A DNA stretch of 64,000 nt. Source: Emydura subglobosa. Lineage: Eukaryota; Chordata; Testudines; Chelidae. Under the pieces are notes generated by a model. It did not search any database and was not told the DNA's origin. It saw only the letters and a list, made by a program, of their open reading frames with translations. The position numbers were made by a program, and so were the translations under genes. Positions 35,471 to 47,354 of this stretch are shown here, in pieces (position 1 is the first letter of the stretch; every line of letters begins with the position of its first letter). The DNA is taken from assembly GCA_007922225.1 (NCBI GenBank), contig ML679962.1, forward strand, positions 32,595,563-32,659,562. The letters run 5' to 3'.

Positions 35471-36559
35471 GAAATTGTTATGTTCCCAACTGGGCAACAC
35501 AGTAGAAAGAAAGTCTTATTGAAATTGATCTTTGGGATGGACTTTATTTGATAGTTAGAAAACAAGCAGGCAATTTCTGTTGCTTTTGTTTCAACCGAAA
35601 AGTCTCTCATAATGTGACCTTCAGATGTGTTCCAGATAGTGTGCTGGCTAGCTTCCATCTGAAATCCAAATAATCAATTCAATGTGTCTGAAAAGAAGTA
35701 TTATACATAAATGGGTTTTTTTAGATAATTGTCTAGGGTAAACTTCGCTCACAAGAGCAAGTCAAAGCTGAGGGTGGGGAATTCAGTTGCTTCACACTTA
35801 CGAACCAGAGAGTTTTCTCCCACTTCACACTATTGAAGAGAGGATGACCACAGTGAACTCCTTGACTAGGTAGACAAAGGATGGGCATTAAATATCAAAA
35901 GAAAAATGCTAGAAATGTGGTGCATACCTTGCCTCTTCAGAGAGGCGAGTGGAGATGAGCTAGAAAATGAAGAAGTGAGCCACTTCAGCTCTGAATATAA
36001 CAAATGCAAACTCAGTAACTGAATTCAAGGGCATTTGGAGCACTTGTTAATAAATTAAGATGATTATCTATCAATTAACATTACTCAATCTCAAAATAGA
36101 CACTGAACAGATATAACCTGGGCAAACGTTAGCAGAGTGCTTGTAAAATGAGTGAAACTATGTTGAAATCTTCCCGGACGGATTAGATCCCACCCATAAG
36201 TAGATTTCACTAGAGCTGGTTGGAAAGTTTCTGATGGAATGAGTTACGTTCACTGGATACACACAGATAAGTTAGATGAAAACCATAAAATATTCTTGCT
36301 GGAAGGTTGCAATGAAACACTATTCTTATAATCCAGAATGATAACACACAGTAACCAAAAACAGAGACAAAAGTAGGTTACTTTCTAAAGGCATAACTCA
36401 GCCCATCATGTTCTAGGCTGGTTCTTTCCAGATTCTGTCTGATCGCATGCTTTCCTATAGTGTCCCGTAGTCTTCAGGACCAGGAAACCCACCTTCCTCA
36501 CACACACACACAACCTTAATGTGATAAATTATAATTCCATCATAGTCTTCAAAATACCA
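35471..36559. other. Unlabelled sequence with CA run
   Basis: No gene is seen. 'agagctggttggaaagtttctg' at about 36212-36233 looks like an isolated end of the AT-rich element family. (CA)n lies near 36498-36511. Confidence 0.4.
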
Positions 36560-36945
36560 TAGAATGTTTTTCTGTCAGAAAATGCTGATTCATCATAAGC
36601 AAAATGCTTTGTGGAAACTGTCATTGTCTATGAAATTTCGTTTTGGAAAAAAAAAATTGGAACACTCCATTCCATTTTGACCTTTTCAGAATGGAAGGTT
36701 TTGATTTTCCATTCAAAATGATGATTTGTTTCAATCTATTTTGTATTGTATATTATGTCTCTTTATAATATCAAAAATTGAAATTGGAATAAATCATTTT
36801 TTGATATCAAAATAAAGTGTTTTGGGGAGGGATTCTGTTTTGTGGGAAATTTTTCATTCTGTTTCAAAATGGGAAACATCTAAATAGTGGAATTTCCCAT
36901 GAAACCGAAAATTGGTTTTCACTTTTCTTTATTTTACTTAAAAAA
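36560..36945. mobile_element. AT-rich foldback element (hAT-like family)
   Basis: Contains 'gaaatttcgttttggaaaaaaaaaattggaacactccattccattttgaccttttcagaatgg' and 'ttttgtgggaaatttttcattctgtttcaaaatgggaaacatc', alternating self-complementary AT-rich words. Resembles 57535-57942. Ends approximate. Confidence 0.5.
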
Positions 36946-37114
36946 CACTACAATTTTTCTATTCTGTACACACATGACCTGGTAAACAATGTATCTTATA
37001 CATATTGCTACCAGAAAGATTTCTTCTATGATCATAACCTCCCACAGCAGCCACATGCCACTGGAACCACAAAACTATTGATCTATCTGCATAGGCGATA
37101 GAATTTTCACAGGT

Positions 37115-37270
37115 ACAGGAAGGGCAACAAAAATTATTAGGGGGCTGGAGCACATGATTTACGAGGAGAGGCTGAGGGAACTAAGCTTGTTTAGTCTGCA
37201 GGAAAGAAGAATGAGGGGGGATTTGATAGCAGCCTTTAACTACCTGAAAGAGGGTTCCAAGGAGGATGGA
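37115..37270 (+). pseudogene. CR1 ORF2 C-terminal fragment, plus strand
   Basis: From 37124 the + frame is open for 49 codons and includes [18 protein letters not shown] and [18 protein letters not shown], typical of the region downstream of the RT in CR1 ORF2. The fragment stops abruptly at 37270, short of the normal 3' tail, and is soon followed by a microsatellite. An internal LINE fragment without its 3' end is not a simple retrotransposition product, so a deletion has probably removed the tail. It covers part of the CR1 interval hidden by the gap at 42083-42482. Confidence 0.85.
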
Positions 37271-37333
37271 TCTTCCTCTTAGTTTTCGCTAAGCAATCTC
37301 TTCACGCACAGATGCATACCCTCATCCTTCTTC

Positions 37334-37347
37334 GGGGGTGGGTGGGT

Positions 37348-37399
<52 letters not shown>
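37334..37399. repeat. (GGGT)n(GT)n(GA)n compound microsatellite
   Basis: GGGT units pass into about 20 GT units and then GA units. Probably polymorphic. Confidence 0.95.
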
Positions 37400-40119
37400 A
37401 ATATACAGAGAAACAATTCTATACTTGTCTAAAGTGTTATGGGACGTGATAGATGTTATGTTTCTGAATGCCTGCTAACCACACATAGCAAACACTGATT
37501 TAGAATAGCTGCCATGATTTTACAGCACATTTAGTTGCAGCAGATGAAAGCATACGAGAGCCCCAATCACACTTACCTGTTCTCACAGTGTCTTGTTCTA
37601 GCCTCTGAAAAAAAGCATTGCTTTGGAGTAAAAGCTGAAATATGAGCTTTTCATTGATTTTTGTGACTGCTGGATCTTTCTGTGTTCAACAAGTTCAACT
37701 GTTCAGTAATAAAACCCTTAATGGTTTGGATCTTTTCTATCTGAGACTCTCTCTTTCTTTTTGAATTTGGCAGGTGATGTTCGCTGAGATGTTTGATCAA
37801 ACCATTCCTAGATGTGATCAAGTTGGAAGTGGGGTTAGGGTTCTCAGTGGAGACCCCCAGGCTCTAGACTTGTTTCCATCCCTGGCCCAAGTCTGATCCG
37901 TCTGTAGATTAATCTGTGGAATAATCTGGAAAGACTTTCTAATATTTATCCAGGCTTTTCCCAAGGGGATAGTTGAGGGAGGGCTGTGTGTGGAAGTGTT
38001 GGTAAGTGTGTCATTGTTTCTGTAATATGTCTTAAATAATTAATAGTTCACGCACTGAGGGCTAAAATCACTCTAGCTGCATAAAGCCCTATTACTCTGT
38101 GCCAGTGTAAATGGAGTGTGTGAGAGGGGGCTGGAGAAGTGAAATCTCTCTCACTGTTCCCCACCACCACACAGGGAAGAATGATATCATAGTCTTTTTA
38201 TAGTGGCTGCACTCAGCATTCTGGATGTATATCAGGATGGATCTGCAGCTCCTTCTTCCATAGCCAGCTCATTGCAGCCTTCTGTGGGGTCTGTAGAGAC
38301 TCTTTTTGAAGCTCACAGGTAATGCCTATGCACTCATTTGGCTTCTCAGCATCTCAATGAAACCCTCACTTAGAGCCTATATGAGGCTTCATGGTGTGCA
38401 GTCCCTTGCACCCAAGTTGAATTTCATCCTTGGTTAATGAGATTTCTCTGCTCAGGGAAATGGGAGTAGTCACTGCATGTCTCCAGCAAACCAGCCAGTC
38501 CTGGTTTCTGTGGGTGGAAGGTGGGGGTCTCCCCAGTTGACAGGGTGCCAGATAGACAGCGAGAGGGCTGAGCAGCTGTCAGAGAAACATCGAAGCTGAC
38601 TGGGAGGTTTGAAACCACCCTGTTAGTGAGGAGTAGGGCCCATTTAAACCAGAAAAAAATCCACTGTCTATGATAAGCAGCAATAGAATTGGGTAGAGAT
38701 GAGCCTGTGGGACTGCTTCTACCTTCTCACCTTTTAAGGAATGCTAACTGACACTCCCCCTTAATTCTCTCCACACCACCAGGACTCCACACTGCTGCAA
38801 TTGACCTCCAGAGCACATGTAAGAGAGGCAGAGAAATCAGAATCTCCTAAAAAATGGTGGGGTCAGGTCCAGCGAGCCCATTTGCATGAACTTCCCACCC
38901 CTTCCTGGGGCTGCATTTGTCCCATCCTTTGAGAACCCTTCCACACAACTTAGCACGTTTGTATGAGCACTTTCACGATTGGTCAGGCTGGTGCAATTGG
39001 GATGGTGTTGGGAAAGCAGAAGGGCTGAGTCAACCTCCAGTGGGAGGGGAGCGAGGCAGATACAGAGCCGACCCAAATCATTGGACTCTATCTGTCTCTG
39101 TTCCACAAGCATATGCTTTGGAATTTGGTCCAATCTTTGTAACCAGTCATATCATTCACTTCCTTGGCCTCTCCCCCTAATAAATATTATTTGAAAGGAC
39201 TGTCCTTGAAAATATACTCATCTGAATGATGTCTTGTGAAATGTCGCTGAAAAATCCCACAAAGAGACATCTGGAGCCTTCAGGAAACCTCATGAGGGAA
39301 GTAGACAGTATTATATTCTTAATTTTGTTATGATTTGTTTTCTCTCGCCTTGTGCAAAAAGAATAATGTCCATGCCATTGACATACACTCGCAGTAAATT
39401 ACTATTGATTTTATCAAACATCTCAGCTTCACTTTGGCGATATGGCAACCACAGGAAACATTTATTGCTTCAGACTGTGTAGCCTGCAATGATGAACACT
39501 CTGTTGGGAAGGACACTGCCTAAATAGTTGAAGAGAAATGTCTCTGGCACACTTAAAAATATGATCATTAGTGAATCACATAAAGTCCTGAGCTTATTTA
39601 ATCATGGCCCACTGGTTTGTTTGTTTTTTCAAAAATTCAGCTGGAGAATTTTGAAAATAAAATGGAAAAATAATCAAGAAAATGGAAAAAAGGTACAAGT
39701 TCATATCTAAAAGAATTTATTCTCATCTATACAATACAGTATGGTTGAATCTAGCTTGTGCATTCATCTCTGCATATGTTGCCTGGTAAACGGGATATGG
39801 AACCTTTTAGCACATTGTGGTCTGGATCTGTTCTTGTGACATTTCCCCTCATCTATTTAAAAAGGAATGTATATGTATGTTTGTTTCGGTGTTGCACCTT
39901 ATACACTTAAAAGTGCTTTAGTTCCAATAAGCTGAAATGGCATGTACTGTATGAGTTTTCCATCAGTGTTAATAGGATTAAATCAAAAGTGAGGCATGTA
40001 CTGATAGAGGCCGGAATTAAATATAATCAAAATGACATTTGAAATGGTTCTTAAATTGATATAAGCTCACAAAAAGTTCCAAAGTAGCAAAAAAAAAAAA
40101 AGGTTGTCAGAAACAAAGA
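37400..40119. other. Unlabelled non-coding sequence
   Basis: About 2.7 kb with no recognised gene or transposon. Frames such as 38917-39180 (+) and 38837-39133 (-) lack motifs. Confidence 0.45.
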
Positions 40120-40420
40120 ATGTATTATTCATTGATAAAGGAAATAAGGGTAGAAACAGGTAAAATAAAAACTGTAGCAGATACTTTTATAAGAACAGTT
40201 AATGCAGAAAAGAAATGCCCTAAAGACTGGAAAACGGACAAGATGGTTCTACTATTTGAAAAAGAACTAAGGAACACAACAGGAATTTACACATCAGTTA
40301 GTTTAACTTTGGCTTTGGGAAAAACTTAGAAACCATATTAAGAGATCAAATATAGGAACCCCTTGAAAAGCACAGCATGATTTGAGGGTAACCCATTTCA
40401 TTTCAGTAAAATGTTCGCTT
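40120..40420 (+). pseudogene. Decayed CR1/L3-type reverse transcriptase fragment
   Basis: The + frame 40120-40329 contains CPKDWKTDKMVLLFEKELRN and then YTSVSLTLALGK. This lines up with the 'P.DWK.A..VPIFKKG...NYRPVSLT' block at the start of the RT palm in CR1 LINEs (seen intact at 43330-43470, minus). Key residues are altered (N-Y-R-P has become I-Y-T-S), so it cannot be active. Downstream, 'accatattaagagatcaaata' continues the match out of frame. Confidence 0.65.
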
Positions 40421-40929
40421 CCCTCTCTGACTTGTTGGATTTCTTTGGAGACTGCAGCTGAAAATACCACATTGTTAAAAACGAGTCTCATCAATTTTAC
40501 TTAGGTTTTAGAAAACCGGTAGAGAGGTGAGATCCATATTTGAAGTTAATACTTAGAGTAAAAATTCACTGAGTGAATGAAAAGGATTTTTTTATTGGAT
40601 TGAGAAATAGCTCAAGGGCAAAGAGAACCAGCATGAAGTGTCTGTTGAACTAAAAAGTGTATACTGAATATTAGAATGAGTTACGTTAGATAGTGCCCCA
40701 TCCTTTTTGTTTATACCAAAAGCAGCGTGATTTCAGGTTAATGAATTGTACCAATAGCAGTAAATGGGAAGGAATTGTAAACAACAAGTAACTACACTGT
40801 TAAACACAGAGTTAACACTTTTTTTAAGTAGTGACACAGGATGCACTAGAATTTAAATAAATGATCCTAAGCCCAAGGACTCTCCATCCTTATGAAGGGG
40901 TAACTAAAGGAAAGTGGGAACCAACAGAA

Positions 40930-41393
40930 AGAAATGTGGATAATTACCTGCCTCCATGGGGAATTGGCATTGCCTGACTCCCATGAGGGGTGGGATTTTC
41001 TAACCACCAGATGCTTCTGGTGGGTCAGGAAGGATTGGTGGGGTTGAAACTTGCTAGTTCCCAGGAGTTAACCCCATCTCTTCATGTTGCTCTTTGGTGC
41101 CAAAGAGGTGCTCTTCATCCATGTCCACTCCTGACAGTCTTGTGAAAATAGTTGCTCCTTTCTTCATTGTATGTGAGGCCAACAAGGTGAATGTTGTGGA
41201 TTGTTCTTAATAGCTAATCCTTCCTGGCCTGGCCAGAGCCAAGGCTGATCACCAGATTTGGGGTCAGGGTGGTATTTTTACACCCTCACCCAAATACTAG
41301 TTGGCCAGCTGATTGGTGGAGATTTGCGTATCCCAGGTTTATCTAGTGAAGGCAATCTGACATAGTGTGGACTAGTGGCCTGTTTTGGTGTTT
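40930..41393 (+). other. Possible LINE 3' UTR-like sequence
   Basis: Phrases such as 'gggtgggattttctaaccacc', 'gggtcaggaaggattggtgggg' and 'gatcaccagatttggggtcagggtggtatttttacaccctc' resemble 3' UTR words of CR1-like elements. It follows the RT relic at 40120. Tentative. Confidence 0.3.
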
Positions 41394-41822
41394 GTTAGAT
41401 TAAGAAGTCACCTCACTGTGAGGCCTGCTAGTCTACAGTTGTTACAGTTATTACCAAGAGGCAGTTGTTGAAAGGCTTCTTTGTGGAGTAACCCAAAAGT
41501 AAAGCAGAGCAGGGGACAGAGGCTTTTATGATTGGATTGGAAAGGGGGAGGGAATTTACATATCATAAACCAATCAGAAAAAATTGGGATTCGTTCAGTT
41601 CTTTTCACAGGTTATAGGTTGACTGGGCATTTTATGACTTGGAAAGCTAAAATCCTGAGAGTTAGTTGAAGCACAATAATGGCGCCTGTAGATAGATGGC
41701 CCCACTCAATCTGATGATGGGCATTAGGGAACAGGTTTAGTGACAGGTAATTTATGTGCATCATTAATAAAATTGTGGTATTTTGCCCCTTAAATCCAAA
41801 CCAGTGTTTGTGTGTTTGATTT
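41394..41822. other. Possible solo LTR (weak)
   Basis: Contains inverted CCAAT-type words ('gattggattgg' near 41531, 'aaccaatcag' near 41569) and 'ttaataaaattgtgg' near 41764, an order that could be the U3 and R of an LTR. I see no confident TG/CA ends, primer site or retroviral gene. Could simply be unique DNA. Confidence 0.2.
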
Positions 41823-41992
41823 TCCAACTGCCATGTGGCATTGGCAATGTAACCATGGCTTGATCTTGCAACTTGCTGGGGTCTCTTGCGGAATGCTGAT
41901 CAGAGATCATAGAATCATAGAATATTAGAGTTGGAAGGGACCTCAGGAGGTCATCTAGTCCAACCCCCTGCTCAAAGCAGGACTAACCTCAG

Positions 41993-43508
41993 CTATATCA
42001 TCCCAACCAGGGCTTTGTCAAGCCTCAGCTTAAAAACCTCTAAGGATGGAGATTCCACCACCTCCCTAGGTAACCCATTCCANNNNNNNNNNNNNNNNNN
42101 NNNNNNNNNNNNNNNNNNNNNNNNNNNNNNNNNNNNNNNNNNNNNNNNNNNNNNNNNNNNNNNNNNNNNNNNNNNNNNNNNNNNNNNNNNNNNNNNNNNN
42201 NNNNNNNNNNNNNNNNNNNNNNNNNNNNNNNNNNNNNNNNNNNNNNNNNNNNNNNNNNNNNNNNNNNNNNNNNNNNNNNNNNNNNNNNNNNNNNNNNNNN
42301 NNNNNNNNNNNNNNNNNNNNNNNNNNNNNNNNNNNNNNNNNNNNNNNNNNNNNNNNNNNNNNNNNNNNNNNNNNNNNNNNNNNNNNNNNNNNNNNNNNNN
42401 NNNNNNNNNNNNNNNNNNNNNNNNNNNNNNNNNNNNNNNNNNNNNNNNNNNNNNNNNNNNNNNNNNNNNNNNNNNNNNNNNNAACTTGTCCACATCCTTT
42501 TTGTAGTGGGGGGCCCAAAACTGGACACAGTATTCTAAATGCGGCCTCACCAATGCCGAATAGAGGGGAATAATCACTTCCCGTGACCTGCTGGCAATGC
42601 CCCTCCTAATGCAGCCCAATATGCTATTAGCCTTCTTGACAACCAGGGCACACTGCTGACTCATATCCAGCTTTTTATCCACTGTTACCCCCAGGTCCTT
42701 TTCTGCAGAGCTGCTGCCCAGCTCGTCGGTCCCCAGTCTATAGCTGTGCATGGGATTCTTCCTTCCTAAGTGGAGGACTCTGCACTTGTCCTTGTTGAAC
42801 CTCATTAGATTTCTTTTGGCCCAATCCTCCAGTTTGTTTAGGTCACTCTGTATCCTATCCCTACCCTCCAGGGTATCTACCACTCCCCCCAGCTTAGTGT
42901 CGTCCGCAAACTTGCTGAGGGTGCAATCTACCCCATCCTCCAGATCATTAATAAAGATGTTGAACAAAACCGGCCCCAGGACCGACCCCTGGGGAACTCC
43001 GCTTGTGACCGGTTGCCAGCTAGACATGGAGCCATTGATCACTACTCATTGAGCCCTATGCTCTAGCCAGTTCTCTATCCATTTTATAGTCCATTCATCC
43101 AACCCATACTTCTTTAACTTGCTGATAAGAATACTGTGAGAGACAGTATCAAAAGCTTTGCTAAAGTCAAGGTATATCACATCCACCGCCTTCCCTACAT
43201 CCACAGAGCCAGTCACCTCATCATAGAAAGCAATCAGGTTGGTCAGGCATGACTTTCCCTTGGTGAATCTGTGTTGACTGTTCCTGATCACCTTCCTCTC
43301 CTCCAAGTGCCTTAAAATGGATTCCTTAAGGACCTGCTCCATGATTTTTCCAGGGATTGAGGTGAGGCTGACCGGTCTGTAGTTCCCTGGATCCTCTTTC
43401 CTTCCTTTTTTGAAGATGGGCACTATATTTGCTTTTTTCCAGTCCTCAGGGACCTCCCCCTGTTGCCACGAGCTTTCAAAGATAATAGCCAACGGCTCTG
43501 AAATCACC
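41993..43508 (-). pseudogene. CR1 ORF2 reverse transcriptase, partial
   Basis: Minus frame. 43508-43049 covers the RT start: [27 protein letters not shown] and [18 protein letters not shown], with the first catalytic Asp in LDFSKAFD. After one in-frame stop (43048-43046), the same frame continues with [19 protein letters not shown] and the catalytic FADDTK, then the thumb region to [16 protein letters not shown] at the gap edge. Beyond the gap WNGLPREVVESPSLEVF ends the ORF. The N-terminal endonuclease is absent. With no endonuclease and a premature stop it is inactive. The stop lies where CR1 copies normally have Arg, so a CGA to TGA change is plausible. Confidence 0.92.
42083..42482. other. 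Assembly gap (400 N)
   Basis: A run of N inside the CR1 ORF2. Both flanks are CR1, so the missing sequence is most likely the rest of the ORF2 C-terminal region; I estimate about 330 bp from family spacing. Confidence 0.98.
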
Positions 43509-43910
43509 ATGTGATGTTTCTTTTCGTTTTTTTTTTTTTTTTTTTGGGCGGGGTTCAGTTTGGTCTCCGAACCAACAAATTGAAGAAAAAAATGGTTTTT
43601 GGGTAAAACACATTGTCATGTAACCTGAAACAAAATGTTTTTGTTGTATGTTCAGGTATTTTTTAACCTTTTTAAAAAAGTAAAATTGTGGCAAAATTCA
43701 AAACAAAAAAGGCTCAACTAGAACCATGGATATGTTTTTAAAATGTCAAAACAAAACTCTTAGATTTTCTTCTGATTTTTTTTTTTCCAGTTTTGATTGA
43801 AACAATTGAGCAAATCTGCTCCAGATTCATGAAATGTTTCCATCAATCCAAAACTGCATTTTTCAGGAGGGAAATTAGCCAAAAGGTTTCACCCAATTCT
43901 AGTTCTGAGC
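43509..43910. mobile_element. AT-rich foldback element next to the CR1
   Basis: Begins with a T19 run (43527-43545) and contains 'ggtttttgggtaaaacacattg', 'cctgaaacaaaatgtttttgttg', 'aaaatgtcaaaacaaaactc' and 'ttttccagttttgattgaaac'. Ends 'aggtttcacccaattctagttct', the inverse of the 'agaactagaattgggtg' type end. Its left end may have been cut by the CR1 insertion. Confidence 0.5.
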
Positions 43911-44355
43911 ACTCTCAACTCATGATTGTAGGTAAGAGCTAAGCAAGTTTAAACCCATTGCCTTTAGATAAGTAATAAGTACAAACAAAAGTTTTGAGCG
44001 CACTTGTGTCTTCTATTTCAGAAGTGAGGAGAACTCTAACGTATATGAGTAGGTAGGCCCGGCTTGTTTGTATATGGTTGGTAAATACAGTTATTTGGAA
44101 CCCGCCAGTGGTGAAGTTATTTCTTTCTGTTCATCTGTAACAATCAAAGACACAAGTAAGATGCACTCTGATGTATAAAATGGGCAGTAGGAGATCATGA
44201 ATGGTGACTTTGTGCTTCTCTAGTCTAACTACATTCATCAGGACTGATCAGTCCATTCATCCTTCATCAAATCATTGCACATATTGATGTAATTATCCTA
44301 ATTTTTTTTTGTAGTGTTAGTATTGTGGTACCACTCAAAGGCCCCATTCAAACTA
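43911..44355. other. Unlabelled non-coding sequence
   Basis: No gene or recognised repeat is seen. Confidence 0.4.
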
Positions 44356-44415
44356 GGGCCTCATTGTGCCAGGGGCAGGACAAATGCTTGGAAGATGTGT
44401 GGTCCCTTATCCAAA
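44356..44415 (-). mobile_element. Short L2-like LINE 3' end
   Basis: 'tagggcctcattgtgccaggggcaggacaaatgc' resembles the inverted L2 3' UTR seen at 361-420 ('ctcattgtggttggcccagtgcaaacac'). Only about 60 bp; tentative. Confidence 0.45.
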
Positions 44416-46254
44416 TATTTACATATTAAAACATTCATTTTTTCTCCTTCTTTTCCTCGTTGGAGAGACAGTGAGACCCTAAAGTCTCATGTGCTGTTTG
44501 AAAGATGCCACTTGCAGCAGTCTGCTTGCATCCATTGCTAAAGGATACAAATGTTTTGAGAAATCTGCTGAAGGCAGCAGGCTGCCTTTCAATTCCTGTT
44601 TCCATGGAAATGGGGAAGGAGCGTTATAATAATCCCTGAAATGGTACAAAAACCCTCCTCTTCCATTCCTTCCCATTGCTTCATCCTGAAATACTCACCA
44701 AATACAACCAGGTTCCTGAACAAGTGTGTAAAGGAAAATTAACTGAACTGACACTACAAAATGATTCCAGAAGCCCGCAACGGATCTTTTATACTCCCAA
44801 TCCCCTTTAGAAAATCCTTGATGGAGTGCTGCTTGCCCATAAAGAGCCTGTTTCCATCCCTTTTCGGTGATTTTTGGCATAATTGTGTCCCATTTAATTA
44901 TCACTTTCAAAGATTCTTCAGCCAGAAGGTACCATTGTTATCAGCGCCTGCCTAATGCAGGCCATAGAATTTTCCCCAAATACCTTTTCTTTTGAACTAA
45001 AGGAAATCTTTTAGAAAAACAACCAATCCTGATTTTTAAAAAAATTGCCGGCGAGGGAGACTATCTGTTTTTCTCTTAGTTGGGACCACCGGGGCTACTG
45101 ACCTTTCCACATAATGTTAATATGAATACAATGCTCTTTGAAACATCAATGCATTGCTTAATAAAGGAACTTGTAGATGCAATTCAACACCAAATAAGAA
45201 GTGACTGCAAACCTAATCCAATTTAAAAAAAAAAATCTTTAAACAAATATTCATTTGAGTGTAGAACTGCAGCACACTGTTAGTAAAGGTTCCTCTACAG
45301 TTCCGAAGTAGCTTCATTTTTTTTTTTAATTGAAAACCTTTCAAACTATTATATTGACTAGAGGATGTTAGGAGAAGAGGAATCATAAAAGCGACTGAGT
45401 GATTTCATTTGGAGATGAGGTTTTCTCTGCATGTGTCTCGATTTTTTTCCCCCTCTACAAAATATAACTATTTTAAGCATATAAACCTCCAAGTTAGTCT
45501 CATCATGAAGCAGAGAAACCGTCAGACGACTCCCACTAATTCTAATGGGAGTTAAGTGCTTCAATCCCCCTGCACCATTTAGTGTGTATAGGCAGAAGTC
45601 AAAGTGGCATGAAAGCCAGCTTTTGCTAGAGTCATTGAGGTTTATTGTTAATCTTTTCTTTTAAAAAAAGTTTCACATGTTGGAGCATTTGCTGCAATTT
45701 ATCTAGTCAGAAATAGGGGATTTATATGCCCCTGTAGGCTGTAACAACTCCAGAGAAAGCATTATGGTATTAGCCATATCAAATGCATTTTGATGCTCCA
45801 TTTTTGGCTATTCCATCTAACACTAGGCTGTCCAACTCCATCAAGTTGTCTTCAAATGATCCTTCCAGGCCATAAATGCCCATGAGAGGGCCCCTTTCTA
45901 GCATCACCAACTCAGAGCTGAATTGCATAATTTATATTGTTGGAGTTGAATGCAAACTACGAATTACAAAGCATGATGAACATCTAATGAACAGTAATAA
46001 TGTTGTTTCTGAACTCAGTTTCTTGTCCATTTAATTCTTCCTCTGATAGTTCTCCCAGCAGTTAAATTTGTTCTGACGCTACTGGTGGCCATTCCAGGTC
46101 TTTCCCTCCAGTCCATGCCCAGAAGCATTGCTCCTTCAAGTGAAGTCAGTCAAGGAGTATATCACATAGGTGTGCTTGCCTGGAGTTCTCTGCCACCACC
46201 TCGAGGAGCAGCTGTGCAAAATCATACTGGATGGTGATCTGGGATCTCATTTAA
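44416..46254. other. Unlabelled non-coding sequence
   Basis: No gene is seen. It contains the 12-bp palindrome TTTCCATGGAAA at 44599-44610 and several A or T runs. Confidence 0.4.
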
Positions 46255-46640
46255 ACCAGCCGTCCAGGACTAGTTGGAAAACAGAAATTTGTTTCATAAA
46301 AAATTTTGAGGTTTTTGAATTTGGCTTCATTCTGATGTGGAATAACAATATGACACCTTTTGAAATGGTTCATGAAAAAATATGAGAGACTGACTCTATA
46401 GCCCAGTGGTTAGAGCGCTCAGCTGGGTTGATGGGGACCCAGTTAAGTCAGATCTAGCAAGATATTGGCTGTTATGCAGTGTGTCTCTCTCTCACCTTCC
46501 TACCAGAAATTCTGACCTGAGAAACCTTTCTAATTAATTTTTTTGTCAAAATTGATACATGATTGGAAAACGCTGTAATGAAACAGCATTTTTTTTTTTT
46601 TTATGGAAAAGATTCATCAAAAAGCTGTCAGTGCTCTACA
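46255..46640 (+). mobile_element. AT-rich element with tRNA-like module
   Basis: AT-rich flanks ('gactagttggaaaacagaaatttg', 'tttttatggaaaagattcatcaaaaagctgtcagtgctct') enclose 'tagcccagtggttagagcgctcagctggg' at 46399-46427. That part has the shape of a tRNA A-box and D-arm. The B-box is degraded ('agttaagtcag', 46441-46451). Same composite as 18680-18985 but in the opposite orientation. Confidence 0.5.
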
Positions 46641-46705
46641 CCTGACTGTATGATTGCCAATACGTCATTCATATTGATAGTAGACAGGATTAAGGTGCAC
46701 CCCCC

Positions 46706-46835
46706 CAATGCCGGTGCTAGCCCATTTGGTGCTCTAAGAAGGACTTCTCTTTCCCCCTCCCCCCAACACATAATAAAAAGGGCTTCTCGGGGCCTGAGCA
46801 ATTGCTTAGTTTGTTTATGCCTGGGGCCGGCTATG
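46706..46835. mobile_element. Short non-autonomous hAT-like element
   Basis: Left 'caatgccggtgctagcccatttggtgc' and right 'gcctggggccggctatg' are imperfect inverted ends related to those at 22240-22810. The interior has 'ctgagcaattgcttagtttgtttatgcctgg'. Target duplication not convincing. Confidence 0.5.
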
Positions 46836-47119
46836 CACAGCTCCCCCATTCTGCCTGACACCATTTTAAAAATGCGAGTGGGGTAGTGAACGCCAGATGA
46901 ATTACGGAATACTGTGGCAGGGATCCTGAGAGTTGGACCCAGAGACCTGTAGCTCTCCAAGGTATCCCACAGTCCAACACAAACGCACTCTGAATGCACA
47001 GATGCAAGCAGCAGTGTTTTGCACCCTTGGATATTCACCTAGACTGCTGCATGCTTATATTGACACAGCACTGTGCTGTACAGACACAATGCTTTGCAGC
47101 GAAGTGACCTCACTGTTTT

Positions 47120-47224
47120 AGACAAAGCTGTGTGGACTCACAACTTTGGCTTTGAAATGTCTGTATAATTATTTGTACCGATTATAAATTATACTGGTAC
47201 AGCTTTCCCATGTAGACAACGCCC
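47120..47224. mobile_element. 3' part of a TIR element (tgtctacat-type end)
   Basis: Ends 'ttcccatgtagacaacgccc', whose reverse complement GGGCGTTGTCTACATG resembles the left end of 48576-48772 (GGGCGTGTCTACACT). The subterminal 'gtaccgattataaattatactggtac' is itself partly palindromic. The left end was not found. Confidence 0.5.
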
Positions 47225-47354
47225 AAGTATCCACCACAGTAATGAGTGTATTAGAACTTGAGTTTCTTCCAACATGCTTTCTACTATCCTCTGGTTCCCT
47301 TTTCTGAATGAAATCACCAACTAACTCAAACCAAACTGAAGATTACTTCTACAT

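Larger units (their letters stand above)
41906..43508 (-). mobile_element. CR1 LINE, 5'-truncated, minus strand
   Basis: The 3' end is at 41906, where 'atcatagaatcatagaat' is the inverted ATTCTATGAT tail, followed by 'ggaagggacctcaggaggtcatctagtccaaccccctgctc'. ORF2 runs from 43508 down to about 41993. The 5' end stops inside ORF2, the usual truncation, and 400 bp is masked by an assembly gap. This is the youngest-looking LINE in the window, consistent with the CR1 wave in turtles and other sauropsids. Confidence 0.95.

Noticed and set aside
42083..42482. Long open frames across N runs (also at 56066-56729)
   Set aside because: Unknown bases create artificial open frames; only the CR1 portions outside the gap are real coding relics.
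46399..46451. tRNA gene
   Set aside because: The A-box-like part is good, but the B-box is degraded and no cloverleaf with a paired acceptor stem is evident. It is treated as a tRNA-derived repeat.
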